DNA of 64,000 bases from Anaeramoeba flamelloides (lineage: Eukaryota; Metamonada; Anaeramoebidae), in the NCBI GenBank assembly GCA_027625915.1, contig JANTQA010000008.1:10541001-10605000 (forward strand), in the 5' to 3' direction. The position numbers and the translations under genes were made by a program. This document shows positions 23,701-34,647 of the stretch, piece after piece. Within the stretch, counting starts at the first letter, position 1, and each line of letters opens with the position of its first letter. Below the pieces are notes generated by a model, which saw only the letters and a list, made by a program, of their open reading frames with translations, ran no database searches and was not told the DNA's origin.

Positions 23701-26700
23701 ACAAATATGTTGCTATTCATCAAAGTAATATTCACTGGTCATAAAATTAGGATAGTTATTAATTAAAGTCAAATAATTAAATTAACATTACACATTTTCG
23801 AAAACTCTTTTAATTGGTATGATTAAAAGTTTGATTTATAAGGTGGAATTAACCAAAAAAAAATGCTTGATTTTGATAAAAGTTAACCTTTTTCGTGTTA
23901 ATTTTTGCAAAGCACAACGTATATTGCCAAATTATAAAATATTTAAATATATTTTTTGTTGCTAATAATTTTTTTGAGTTTTAAAATTTGATAATATTAT
24001 TAAATTTATTTATTTTATAATAAACCCCAATTCAAAATTTTTAACACACCAAAATTTGATTTGTGAAAAAAAAAAACTTATTTAATCAATTCCAGAAGTT
24101 TTACCAAATTAGAACCATTCGCTAATTGAAATGTTAACATTTGTTTATAAATTACAATACTCACAAAACAATAAATAAATAATTATCAATACAAATAAAT
24201 CATCAGTGTGTTAAAAATTTTAGAGAGAGCAAAACAAAAAAATACATTTGGTAAATTTGTTGAAATTCTATTAGGAATATTGATCGATCAAAGGTTAGGT
24301 ACTACCAACTAATTTTATTTGAGTTTTTTCTATTTGGAACAACTCAAGTTTAACCTAATATCGATGGTTGAAAAAAATTTTGATCCAACGAAACAAATTA
24401 CGTAACTCAAGCAATGAAATGAAAACAAAAACTAAAAGATGAAAAAATGTTTTTCATATTTTTACAAAAATCAAAATTATCTCCAATTTCAATGAAATTG
24501 TATTATTGTGATTGTTTGGAACGTTTTAGCTATGTGGAAAATTTTGAATTTTAGTTTATTTTTGAATTTAGGCCTCTTTAACTATATTTTATAATATTTC
24601 ACTATTTTATTATTTATATTTAAACCTTATAATTCTAAATTGATTAAATTATATTATTGTATTTTTTTTATATTTAATAACTTTCCAAACTTTTTACAAT
24701 AAAAAGTTTCTTTAAGATCAGTTTTTATCATGACTAATTTATCTTTTTCAAATTTATTTTTGACAAAAAATTTTTCAAAAAATCAACAATCTTTATTAAT
24801 AAAAGCCTTACATAACTAAAAATAATTATGCGGATCTATTAAAGCTTTTTAGCATTTAAATGGTAATAAATAAAAATATGAACTACTTTGTAATATTGAA
24901 GTGTCATTGTGTAATATTATATTTTTATTTTTTATGAAATATTCCAAATACACATATTCAAAAATTATTTAAAAATTTTTCATGTTTTTTTGATAAAATT
25001 TGGTCAATTTAAAAAAAAGCTTGAAATATTGAAAATGACAAGAATTTAAAAACAGAACAAAATAATTATAATAATATTTTTAAATAAATGTGCGATTTCC
25101 GTTGTGAATGTGATGCCTTCTGTTCATTTTTTTTTTTTTTTTTCATTCATTAGTACATTGAATTCTCACACTTTTCCCCATTATTGTATTTTGAAATAGT
25201 TATAATACAATGAAAATAAGGTCCGATTTTTACTGGGGTTGCTATACTTGGAATTTACTCTTAATATTGTTTTCCAATTAATAAATGGAAATTTTTAGTT
25301 CACATTCCAAAATATTTTTCGAGTTTATATGTTGAAGAAAATCCAAAGATCTTAATTATATCTGGTAGGTTTGAAATGATATTTTTAGACAATAATATAA
25401 ACTTTCTTAGTTAACTCTAAGACAAAATTTTTACTCTGCTAATTTGATTGTTGCAGTAATAAATAAGTATTTCATTTTGGAAATTGAAATAAAAATTTTC
25501 ATTTATTATTGGAAAATACAGCCGTTCCAAACCTACTGTGAAATTTGACAGAAATAGAAATTGGCTTTTTGTCTCAGTTAAATATAAAAAAAAATCTTCG
25601 GTTATACGCTATCAAATACATTTTATGGTTTGACATAGGTTTTTTAAAAAAATTTCTTATTTGAAAGACTGGGAAAAAAATCTTGTTGTTTTTGAAACAA
25701 ATTCGAAAATTCAAAACAAAGATTCCAAAGATCGAAAATCAAATTTGATAATTTCTTTAAAATGGTCTTGCCTTTTGATTTTAAGGTCTTTAGAAATTAA
25801 GGATCCACAAAAAACCTGAAAATTTTTCCAAATTATTCATCATTTAGAAAGGTTTATATTTAAAAATTCAAATTCTCATATTTTCTCTTTGTGAAATTTT
25901 TGTTCTGGTATTAAATTTCACGATTTGTAATAGGCTATCACATAACCATAAAATCCTGTCATAAAAAGTCAAGTGTGATAAAGAAAATGAATTTTCTGTT
26001 TATCATAGATTTCACGGTAGGGTTGGAACGGCTGTAACAGTATTATTTTTAATAACATGGCGTTGTATTTGGAAGGCAGTTATTCATATAAAAAAAAAAA
26101 AAAATAGTATAGTCTTTAATTGTTTGTATAGGAGTATACAGTGCTTCAAATTTTGATTTAGAATAAATTTCACAGTTGATCGAAAAAATTATCCGAAAAG
26201 TTTCTCTAAATTTTTTTAACAAAAGAAAGAACAAAGAAACACAAAGCCCTTTTCAAAAAGCGAAAAATCAAAAAGTTTTAAAAAAGTATCCGTCAAAGGG
26301 TTTGACAATTTAAGTAAATCGTGTTTGAAATAAATTAGTGTAAGCGCTTTTTTCAAATGGCTTTTTTCAAATAACTTTTTGAAAAGATTAAAAAGAAAAA
26401 AATAATAAACAAGCATACCAGATCGATATTCTCAGAAGAGCAGGCGCTTGTTTCAAAAAATAATAGGCCGTGTTCCTTTGCAAATTTTTCGCCTTCTTCA
26501 TAAGTGATTTCTCTGCTTTTCACAAGATCAGTCTTATTACCAACAAGTGTGAGCTGGCAATTTTCGGGTGCATTCAATTTCGCATCCTCAATCCAACTTA
26601 TAAGGTTATCAAAGGTTGCTCGTCGTGTAATATCATAAACGACCAAGACTCCAACAGCATGGCGAAAGTATGCACTGGTCATTGATCTAAAAGATTCTTG

Positions 26701-27056
26701 TCCTGCAGTATCCTTAAATGAAAAAGTTTTTTGATAATTATTTTACAGAATTCCAAAAAGAAAAGGTTTTTGAGAAGGTTGATATTTTTCACAAAATAAA
26801 AAAAAAAAAAAGAAAGAGAATTTTGGGAATGGGATCTTTTTAATGTATTAAAACTTTCAAAAATATGTTGACATACCCATATTTGAAGTTTGAGAGTTTC
26901 GTTCTTAATTTCAATTGATTTGCTACCAAATTCTGCACCAATCGTTACTTCATAATCTGATTGGAATTCGTCATGAAGATATCTAAGAAGAATGCAAGAT
27001 TTACCAACTCCTGAGTTGCCAACAAGGATCATTTTATAACATTTGTTTGAACTCAT
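20706..27056 (-). CDS. Rab small GTPase, Rab2/Rab14-like (4 exons, giant intron)
   Basis: Exons 27056-26877, 26712-26419, 21009-20944 and 20804-20706 give 212 residues, the normal Rab2/Rab14 length. Introns are 164, 5409 and 139 nt with donors GTATGT, GTATGC, GTTTGT and AG acceptors, all phase 0. Motifs: P-loop GNSGVGKS (13-20), switch I YEVTIGAEF, LQIW|DTAGQESFRSM, YDITRRATFDNL..W..DA, GNKTDL (118-123), REITYEEGEKFAKEHGL and FFETSA. Exon 3 restarts exactly where the fold requires, ENIDL|VFKETAKLINSKVKNG, and the protein ends STGCC, a double-cysteine geranylgeranylation site. The G5 motif reads SAC rather than SAK. Family role: vesicle identity in Golgi/endosomal traffic; Rab2 versus Rab14 or Rab4 cannot be settled by eye. 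The start ATG lies in a CTCAAATG context. Confidence 0.94.
21915..22964 (-). mobile_element. Old interrupted copy of the 537-bp element
   Basis: Starts TAAACTAAATTCC and ends GGAATGGGGTTTAG like the intact copies, but is about twice as long, so other DNA has entered it. Inside, two direct repeats (about 22428-22575 and 22746-22900) share ACTAAATT, TAGATACTCTTTGAATTAG and TTTAGTCACTTCAAAATTC. Confidence 0.5.
23376..23660 (+). other. Unexplained GC-richer patch inside the Rab intron
   Basis: A 94-codon frame is open here but begins with GTG, and its right part (about 23510-23625; CGAATATGTCGCACTTAG, CCGACCCTTGTGG, GGGGTGCCGTCAAGCG) is richer in G+C and CpG than the surrounding DNA. The left part repeats TTATTAGCGAAAAA and TTATTAGTGAAAAA. 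No protein family is recognised. It may be a captured fragment. Confidence 0.2.
24021..24558 (+). mobile_element. 537-bp inverted-repeat element, copy 2
   Basis: Ends TAAACCCCAATTCAAAATTTT and AAAATTTTGAATTTTAGTTTA are inverted repeats of about 20 bp. The internal sequence is almost the same as 17732-18268 read backwards. Low divergence between the two suggests recent movement. No coding frame. Confidence 0.75.
25270..25516. mobile_element. 247-bp inverted-repeat element (TTTTCCAATTAAT ends)
   Basis: Left end TTTTCCAATTAATAAATGG, right end CATTTATTATTGGAAAATA. Internal landmarks TTTAGTTCACATTCCAAAAT and CTTAGTTAACTCTAAGAC recur at 30240-30490 (partly inverted) and 31285-31513. Confidence 0.65.
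25519..26034. mobile_element. 516-bp MITE, CAGCCGTTCCAA ends, TA-flanked
   Basis: TA|CAGCCGTTCCAAACCTAC at the left matches inverted GTAGGGTTGGAACGGCTG|TA at the right. It belongs with 16188-16333 and 16505-16908. The TA flanks and CAG start resemble Tc1/mariner termini. It abuts the 247-bp element with almost no spacer. Confidence 0.8.
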
Positions 27057-27829
27057 TTGAGTATTGTCTTAAAAATAGTTGGAGAAAAAAAATGATAAAA
27101 ATTTTGTTTTCAAATTAATTCTTTGGAAATTAAAACAAAATCCATTCATATTTATTTTCATTTAAAATTCAGGTTATGATTGTCTGTTGCTGTATCGTTT
27201 ATTCACCAAATTAGAAAGATAAAGTAAGGTTGTATTTTTATTATGTTTTTGATTTTTTACTCTTTAAAAGTTGAAGAAAAATAACTCTTATTTTTTTCTG
27301 GATTTTTGGGTTGTTGTTTTAGAGGGATGTTTCTTATTTTCAAAATATTTCTTGATTTTATCTTGAGTGAGATATCTTTTGCTTTAATTCATAAACCTAA
27401 CAGTGTTATGTTGTAAAAAGTTTTTTTAAGGGTTCTATTTGAATTCAGATAAATATTTTGAAATGTGACATTATATAATTGAATAATTGAAAAAAATTTT
27501 ATTTTGATTTTTCAAATCGAGTCTTTCAGAAAGCACTGGAAGAAATCACAAAAAGATCAAAAAGAATTTATTAAAATAAAAATTGTACAAATATTATTTA
27601 ACCTCTTCCTAATTGAACTTTTGAGTAAAGAAAAACCTAATTATTTAATATATTTATTTAGATTCTTTTTTTTTAATAGATATTTAAAGTACAAGCTTGA
27701 AATGTTTATGAGAGGAGTTAAAATCTGGTTCGAAAATTATCATCATTCAATCAGAGATGATTAGATCATAAAAGTATCGTACAGATAAATTCAAAAAAAT
27801 TGAATAAAATTTTTAGTTCAATTTCCATA

Positions 27830-29010
27830 TTGGCAATCGATTAAGGGATCAGTCATCTCGGCCAACAAGGCAAAAATTGAAAATATGTTATTGGTGATAT
27901 TATCTACTTACAAATTTTGTATATGCCAAGTGTCAAAAAATTATGATCGACTAAGAAAGACATAAAAGAGAATTGGTTTAATGAGATCAATTTTTTTTTT
28001 CCTTTTTTTCTGGAAAAGAAAACATCTTATTTCTCACCTTATAACAAGTTTTTACCCCATTTATTTTCATTTTGAGCATTATTATACGATAACAAGTCTT
28101 TATTCCAAGTGATATTAATTGAAAGATTTTTTTTTCTTTTTTGACAATAAAACTTTTGGTTTATCAAAAAAAAAAATGATATATTTAAAGGATTAAAAAA
28201 TAATTGTATTTTTTTAAGAAGGATAGTTATAACAATTAAAGTTTTAAAATCATTTAAAAATTTTACCTAGAAATTTTGTTTTTATTGTAAGATGAAATTT
28301 GATTTTTTAATATAAAATTGTCTTGAAGATATTTGGGAATTAGTAATTTTATCCTCAAAATTCAAAATAAATTTTTTTCTGTCAAAAATGATTTGAATTG
28401 TTATAAGGGTTCTTGTGAATAAGACCAAACAAGTTGTTAAAAAAATTCTTCGAAATTTTTTTTGCAATTTTTTTTCATTTTTTGAAACTAGAAAACAACT
28501 TTTTCAAAATCATTAAAGAAAAAAATTTTTTTGCTTAATAGATCTCAATTTAATTGATAACCTGTAGTTATTCTTCGGCTAAATATTCATTTATTGGGTC
28601 ACCTATACCACGAATTAGTTTTATTGGCTGGGATTTCAATTGAAATATTAATTATCAAAAATAATAACCAAATAAAAAATTTGCTTTCGAAATCAATACT
28701 TTCCAACAAAAAACGAAAAATATGTTTTACCATTTTCAAGAATTAACTTTTATATTAATAAAAATAATGGGTTCCTTTTTTTCATTTTATATTGTAATAT
28801 GGGAAATTTGGACTTTTAAAAAAGAGACTCAAATCAATAAATTGTTTAAAGGGGGTTAACTCATCCATTTAATTCGTCGAAATACAAATTACAAAAAAAA
28901 AATTTGAAGATCTTGACAAGATTTCATTTTATTTTCAAAAATGACTACTCCCTTAACGCAACTAATTAAAAAACTCAAGAGAACCAATTGTTTGAAAGTC
29001 AAACCAATTT
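27830..29010 (-). repeat. Long dispersed repeat, inverted partner of 47855-49062
   Basis: Shared landmarks in reversed order with 47855-49062: AAGGGATCAGTC, TTGGTGATATT, CATATAC, TTTTCTGGAAAAG, CCTAGAAATTTTG, TTGAAGATATTTGG, GAATAAGACCAAACAA, and GATCTTGACAAGATTT. The two copies diverge by an estimated 15-30 percent. A related third piece lies at about 32225-32315. Class unknown; open frames are broken. Confidence 0.6.
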
Positions 29011-29122
29011 TACAAAGTTTCTTCTCATTTAAAAGAATAGAATGCTTTAATGCAAGCTTATGTAAAAAAATTTGTAAAATGGAAAACAAATTAAAAACCT
29101 TATGATATTTCTTTGAATTTAT

Positions 29123-29623
29123 CAGTATTGAAAAAAATACAGGAAATGAGAATAATCCTGGTCAAGATTTATAATTCTTTATATTATCGAAATTGGTGTA
29201 AAATTATAAAAATTTAAAACAAATCCTTTTTATGAATAACCAATTTTTTTCTGGTTATAGTAATAAAGCTACCTAAATTATATTAAAGTGGGGGTGTCTA
29301 TAGTATACTTATTTCATTGTTCGATAGCCATAAGTAAATCAACTTTTTTTGAAAGCGAATTGTGTTTTATAGTGTTTTGTAAGAGTTGTAAAAAATGATG
29401 GTTTTTATTCTTTTTTTTTTTGATTGGTTGGATAGTGTTATGAGTAAATGTAATCCCATTAATCATCATTATAATAAGTGTGTGAGTTATAATTTTAAAA
29501 ATTATGTTCTTTATAACAAGGGATTGATTGTAAATAAAACCATTTTCAAGCGATTCTCATAATATTAACAGATAAAAATCTTGTCATGGATATTTTTCAA
29601 GTCCGGTATTTTTTTCACTACTT
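29123..29623. mobile_element. 500-bp inverted-repeat element, copy 1
   Basis: Left end CAGTATTGAAAAAAATAC and right end GTATTTTTTTCACTAC with the inner matching pair AATCCTGGTCAAGATTT / AAATCTTGTCATGGAT. Similar throughout to 30576-31077. Confidence 0.7.
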
Positions 29624-29655
29624 TTTTGTTGATATCGTTTATTGGTGTTTGATTA

Positions 29656-29858
29656 CAGCAGGTTCCATATTTAAGGCACAAACTTTCAACGAAAATTAAG
29701 GCACATTAAAAATCTCTAATTAAGGTACAACAATTAGATTCTAGTAAAATAGATTCTAAAAAATAAAAATTAATTCTAAATTTTGTGCCTTAATTTGAGA
29801 TTTTTTTTTGTGCCTTAAATTTTGTTGAAAGTTTGTTCCTTAAATTTGAAACTGACTA
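29656..29858. mobile_element. CAGTCAG-family MITE
   Basis: TTA|CAGCAGGTTCC..TTAAGGCACAAACTTTC at the left, GAAAGTTTGTTCC..TTTGAAACTGACTA|TA at the right, 203 bp. It sits 32 bp from the end of the preceding 500-bp element. Confidence 0.75.
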
Positions 29859-29944
29859 TATAAATTTCGTTTGGTGGGGTTATATTTTGAAAAAAAATAT
29901 GAATAAATAAAAAAAAATTTTTTTTTCAACTACAAACAGTCTCA

Positions 29945-30235
29945 TTCCGTTTATAAACGTGTTCTATCTTTCAAAACGTCCAAATTCTGGTATACAATTC
30001 ATATCCCTTACAAAAACTTCTGAACATTTTTAAAGGGGGGTTACCTGTAAAAGTCTTTAGACTTTGTTCTGCAAAATTCAAGGGCTTTTTTTTAAGGTGA
30101 TTTTAAAAAAATAATTTTTCATTTTTTTCTTGATAATTATTCCATCGTGATCATGCAAAATATCATGGTTATGATTTTTCCTGATAAAGTAGTGTTGATT
30201 GTGATTTTTTTAATATTATCGTGAATTAATTGTTT
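29945..30235. repeat. Partial copy of the CGCGAT-rich element end
   Basis: Matches 43800-44010: AACATTTTTAAAGGGG, GTAAAAGTCT..AGACTTT, AAAAAAATAATTTTT, then ATCATGGTTATGATTTTTC and GATAAAGTAGTGTTGATT. Only one end of the larger element is present. Confidence 0.45.
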
Positions 30236-30239
30236 ACCA

Positions 30240-30490
30240 TTATTTTCTAAATAATAAATGAAAAAGTTTATTTCAATTTCTACAATATCTTATTTATATG
30301 ATTTTTTTCGGCAATAATATAAACGTCCTAAGTTAACTTTAAGACAAATTTTTTACTCTGCTATTTTATATTGTATCAGTAATAAATAATATTCATTTTG
30401 AAGATCTTTGGATTTACTTCAACTTATAAAACAGAAAAATATTTCGGAATGTGAACTAAAAATTTTCATTTTTTAATTGGAAAATAATAG
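30240..30490. mobile_element. 247-bp element, rearranged copy
   Basis: Contains CCTAAGTTAACTTTAAGAC and an inverted form of the TTAGTTCACATTCC arm (GGAATGTGAACTAAAAATTTTC), ending TTTTTTAATTGGAAAATA. Confidence 0.5.
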
Positions 30491-30575
30491 TATATCATGA
30501 TGATATATGTTATCACCAAATGCTGTATTATCCTAGAATTTGAATTTGGGGCTTTAAATTGGATTTTTTTATGTA

Positions 30576-31077
30576 TAGTAGGGAAAAAAATACCGGACAT
30601 GAAAAAAATCCCTGACAAGATTTTTAATTGTGAGTATTAGTAAAATTTTTGTCTAATTTCAATGAAATTCTTATTATAAATAACCAATTGTTTTGTGAGA
30701 TTAGTAATAAACCCACCTAAAGTCCATCAAAGTAAGGTGTCTCTAGAATACTCGAGTAATTGAATGATAGCCATATGTTGATCAACTTTTTTTGAAAAAA
30801 AATCCAGTTTTATTGAGGATTAGTAGAGTTTGGAAAATGATAATTTTTCTTCTGGTTTTTTGATTGATTGAATGGTGTTTTGAACAAGTGTGATTTCATC
30901 AATCATCATTCTAATAAGTGGGGGGGGGGGGGGGGGGTTATAATTGAAAAAGTTCGGTTCTTAAAAAAAGGAATTTGATTGTAAATAAATGAAGTTACAC
31001 AATAATTTTACTAATATTCATAATTAAAAATCTTGTCAGGGATTTTTTTCATGTCCTGGTATTTTTTTCACTGTTCT
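30576..31077. mobile_element. 500-bp inverted-repeat element, copy 2, nested in a MITE
   Basis: Terminal repeats of about 75 bp: TAGTAGGGAAAAAAATACC..GGACATGAAAAAAATCCCTG at the left and the inverted CAGGGATTTTTTTCATGTCC..GGTATTTTTTTCACTG at the right. No transposase frame. Confidence 0.75.
30920..30937 (+). repeat. G18 homopolymer
   Basis: Eighteen consecutive G in an AT-rich genome, inside the 500-bp element. The sister copy has GTGTGTGAG at the matching place (about 29478), so this is a local expansion. Confidence 0.85.
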
Positions 31078-31284
31078 ACCTTAAATTTAGTTGATTGGTT
31101 TTTTCCTTAAAAGTGGAACGGGCTATATAAATAAAAGATAAAAATAAATGATTAATTACAAAATGGGGAATTCGTCGTAATAATATCAATTGTTCTATTA
31201 ACTTTCTTTTAGTCGGGGTTTTTATTTGATAGATCGATCATTTAAAAATTTTTTGATATAATTGAATATTTTTGAGAAACTTTT

Positions 31285-31513
31285 AATTTGCAATTAAAAA
31301 AAGAAAATTTTTAGTTCACATTCCAAAATATTATTCGAGTTTATCAGTTGAAGTAAAAACAAAGATCTTAACAATATCTTTTAGGTTAGAAATGATATTT
31401 TTAGACAATAAATTAAACTTCCTTAGTTGAACTATAAGACAATAATTTTGACAACTATTTAATTTGTAGAACAATATTTTGGAAATGGAAATAAAAATTT
31501 TCATTTATTAATT
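31285..31513. mobile_element. 247-bp element, copy 3
   Basis: TTTTTAGTTCACATTCCAAA, AGATCTTAACAATATCTT, GAAATGATATTTTTAGAC and the right end AAAATTTTCATTTATTAATTG match 25270-25516. Confidence 0.65.
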
Positions 31514-32092
31514 GAATCGACCTCAATTTTTTTTGTCAATTCTTTAATAATGAACCAATTTTGATATAATTCAATAATTGATTTTGTTATCCCAAATACT
31601 ACTCGAATTATAGGAAGAAAAATGCAAGATCTATCAGCTCTTCAAAATATTAAATTAAAGGGGTTTTATTGTAAAAATAATCCCATACTACAATCTAAAA
31701 AAATATTGAATAGTACGTATTATTAGAGATCTGAAATAATTCTTTTTTTATATACTAATTCAATTTCATCTTGGTAGAATTCATTTTGAGTATTTTATTT
31801 AATTCTAATTCAATTTTAAAATTTATTTGTCAAACTAAAAACTTTTTAAAAATCAAAAGTAATTTTTGACAAATAAAAAAATCCAAAGAAACGAAATTTT
31901 CAAAGAGAGACAATACAAATTGATCTCCAAAACTCAAAACCCAACAGCAGCTATAACAACACACCTCTTTAAATATTGATTTAGTTTTGAAATAGTTCCA
32001 AGATAAGAGGATATATTACCTAATGAAGAAACACTAAAAATTGTAAAGTGCAGAAGAACATTTTGAGGTAAAAAAAAACTTTCCATACTTTA

Positions 32093-32344
32093 ATGATCAG
32101 AACTTTAAATAGAAGAAACTCACATAACCATTCTTCTCTTTATAAATATACCAAATTAATTCCAAATAGAGGAAAAATAAACCGCAAATTTTTAATCGAG
32201 GTCGATTCATTGGAAAACACCAGTATAAAACATATTTCTAGGTTAAGGAATCCTTATTTAGAAATTGGTCAAAAAAAAATCATAGAGACTGGTCCCTTAA
32301 GCATAAAAATTTGTTATGTAATTGCGAACAACAGTAAAAAATAA
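32093..32344 (+). other. 83-codon frame in repeat-derived DNA, unrecognised
   Basis: An ATG-started frame, MIRTLNRRNSHNHSS..., basic and without a recognised family. Its second half (bases 32225-32315) is similar to 47857-47940 and, inverted, to about 28930-29010, so it may be a surviving coding fragment of the long dispersed repeat rather than a host gene. Confidence 0.2.
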
Positions 32345-34289
32345 AAAAACAGTTGATTCCAAAAAAATGAGTGAACTCAAAGTAATACCAAGTGGATACA
32401 AAAATGATTTAAAAAGGTAACGAGATCGCTTAGGTTCTATATTGAAAAATTTTAGTTTCTGAGGTTTTAAAAACAACACACGTTTATCGATCAGTAAGTG
32501 CTTTAATTGTTCATATGAAAATTTTTGGATTTCATAACTTTACAAAAAGGAGTGACGTTCGTTTTACGAAAACAATTATATGTTATCTAGGTTGATTTGG
32601 AATTGTCAATCCTTGCCAAATAGCACTTTTTTGTTCCAACGTAATTCTTTTTCAAAAATCTAACAAGTTTTTTCTTGTGGTTTTTTTATTAGAGAGATCC
32701 CAAAAAGAGACTTGTTTTGAGAAATCATCTTTTTAAAACATTGGAGCAAATCTGAAAAGTTTAAACTCTCAGAAAAAGCATCATCGTTAGAAAAAACCAA
32801 TTGTTGCAAGAAAAATCTTGTTCATTAAGAATATTAGGTTATCCCTCAAATGATGTGTTTTTAGTTTTTTCATTGACTATACTGAAAATCTTTTCCTTGT
32901 TATTTGATAAGGAACTTTTATTTAATTTTTTCTTTTTTTATTGTGTGCATATTTTTAGTATGGTGAAGTGATCATTTTTTACTAAAAATCCGAAAGGGGA
33001 ATTGAACAATTAACGGTTCACCGGTACCTACAGTCGATTTTCTTTCATTAAAGAACTTGACTAATTTTTCCAATTTTTCACATTTTTAGTGAAAAATTAT
33101 AGATAAAAAATAACGAAAACAACCCCAAAGAAACTCAAAAATCGTTGACTCTTTTTTTTTCGAAAAAATTTTTGATCACTTATTTTTTTAACTCAATAAA
33201 AATTACAAATTTAAAAAATAAAATAAAACTCATTCACCAAAAAACTCTCTGATTGATTCGAAGAAGCTTGAAAACTTTCTGTTTTTTTTCTTACTTTTCT
33301 CTATTTTTTACTTTTTTTTTTGAAAATTCGTGTGACTGAATTTTAGAATAACCAACTCTTAATTAAAAATGATCTTTTAAAGAAAATAATTCTGTTTTTA
33401 AATTATTTTTTTATCAAATATCTTTTTTTACCTAATTATTTTAAATAATTAATTTTTTTTTATTTATTTTTAAATACTTTCTTTAAAAGGAAACGCAATA
33501 TTGATGATTTTTCTTCTAAACGGAACCCAACAAATGACATTTTTTTTCACTTCATCGATTTGATCTTCTTCTTACATTGTTGAAAAAATAACCACATTTC
33601 TTCCATTCCTTACCACCTAAAACACTCTATTTCCTACCTCACCGACAAAATGAATTGTAAAACGCATTCTATTTTGATCTCCTAGACGTTTCTTTTAACC
33701 ACTTTAACCGATCGAAAATTTTCTAACATTAAAATGCATCCAATCCACGCATTCTTACTCCATTTTTATTTTCGTTCGTGACTTCATAACTTGAAATTTT
33801 ACGCATTATGCACAATTCGAAAGTAGAAAGGAAAAAGTAGAAAGTAGAAAGAAATATCTAAAAATCTAAAAATTCCCCAAAAGAGTCTTTATTAATCACC
33901 TAGTAACACTTATTTTCCTAGCTAACAAGAGACAACTCTTAGGTGATCAATTATAAACTATTACATTAATTGGTGTTCTTATTTTTCCATTTAATATGAT
34001 TATTGACGTTACAAAATATCTTGTATTCCAAAATCATAACATAATTTGTCCTCTTTTTAACAACATATTTCAATTTTAAATTTTTGGTTCATATGTTATA
34101 GTTATATCAGAGCAGCAAATTAAGTCCTAACAAAAAAGTCATGAAAAAACAAACAGACACCCCAAATATTTTATCGCCGTTTTCTTGTATGGTCATATTT
34201 CTTCAAATCTAGATCAACAATTGTACACAAAAAGATCAGAATGACAGCCAACTCGAAATATTTTTTTTTTTTTCTTCAAATTTATTTGT

Positions 34290-34498
34290 ATGACTATCTC
34301 ATTTTTTCAAAATTGTGACAAACAAGGCCAAAAGAGATTTATTTTTATCAAAAGAAATGATTTGGAATTTTTTATGAAAAGAAATTGTTTGATTAAAATG
34401 ATTTGCAAAGACTTATCTCAAATCAAATTGCAGAATTTTATCGTCAATAAATGCAAAAACAAGAGAAAAAGACAAGTGAAAGCACTTATGGAAGTAAG
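34290..34498 (+). CDS. Possible exon, unrecognised basic protein
   Basis: ATG-started frame (MTISFFQNCDKQGQKRF...KNKRKRQVKALME) followed exactly by a GTAAGT donor-like site at 34499. Lys/Arg-rich with normal-looking codons, about 70 residues. If spliced, the next exon would lie in or beyond the minisatellite region. No family recognised; without splicing the frame ends at 34514. Confidence 0.25.
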
Positions 34499-34647
34499 TT
34501 TTAAAACATTTTGAATAATTTTTCAATAAAAGTACAAACGAATAAAAAAATTAAAGACAAAAGTACCGAACAAGCTGAGCAACCCGAACGAACAAGTGCA
34601 GTACGAGTGCAGAACAAACCGAACGAGCAAGCAGAACAAGTACGGAA

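Larger units (their letters stand above)
21010..26418 (-). other. 5409-nt intron 2 of the Rab gene, packed with repeats
   Basis: Begins GTATGC after the ENIDL codons and ends ATAATAG before VFKETAK. It contains one intact 537-bp element (24021-24558), an older interrupted copy (about 21915-22964), a 247-bp and a 516-bp inverted-repeat element side by side (25270-26034) and a GC-richer patch near 23510-23620. The other two introns of this gene are under 170 nt. Confidence 0.9.
30531..31123. mobile_element. Right half of a CAGTCAG MITE interrupted by another element
   Basis: CTAGAATTTGAATTTGGGG..TTTAAATTGGATTTTTT at 30531-30572 is the MITE centre. Its continuation, CCTTAAATTTAGTTG..TTAAAAGTGGAACGGGCTA, resumes at about 31079. 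The gap between them is the 500-bp element at 30576-31077. This gives a relative age: the MITE is older. Confidence 0.65.
27057..34289. other. Intergenic, dense in nested repeats
   Basis: Upstream flank of the Rab gene, then a long inverted-repeat partner (27830-29010), two copies of a 500-bp element, CAGTCAG MITEs and two copies of the 247-bp element. An 86-codon frame at 27504-27764 (+) does not start with ATG and matches no family I know. Bases 32350-34280 hold no recognised gene. Confidence 0.55.

Noticed and set aside
26216-26416. Alternative third exon of the Rab gene after a 44-nt intron (52 residues ending LCSFFC)
   Set aside because: It is in phase and gives about 210 residues, but it lacks Rab similarity and a CC/CXC end. 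The exons at 21009-20944 and 20804-20706 give true Rab sequence ending GCC.
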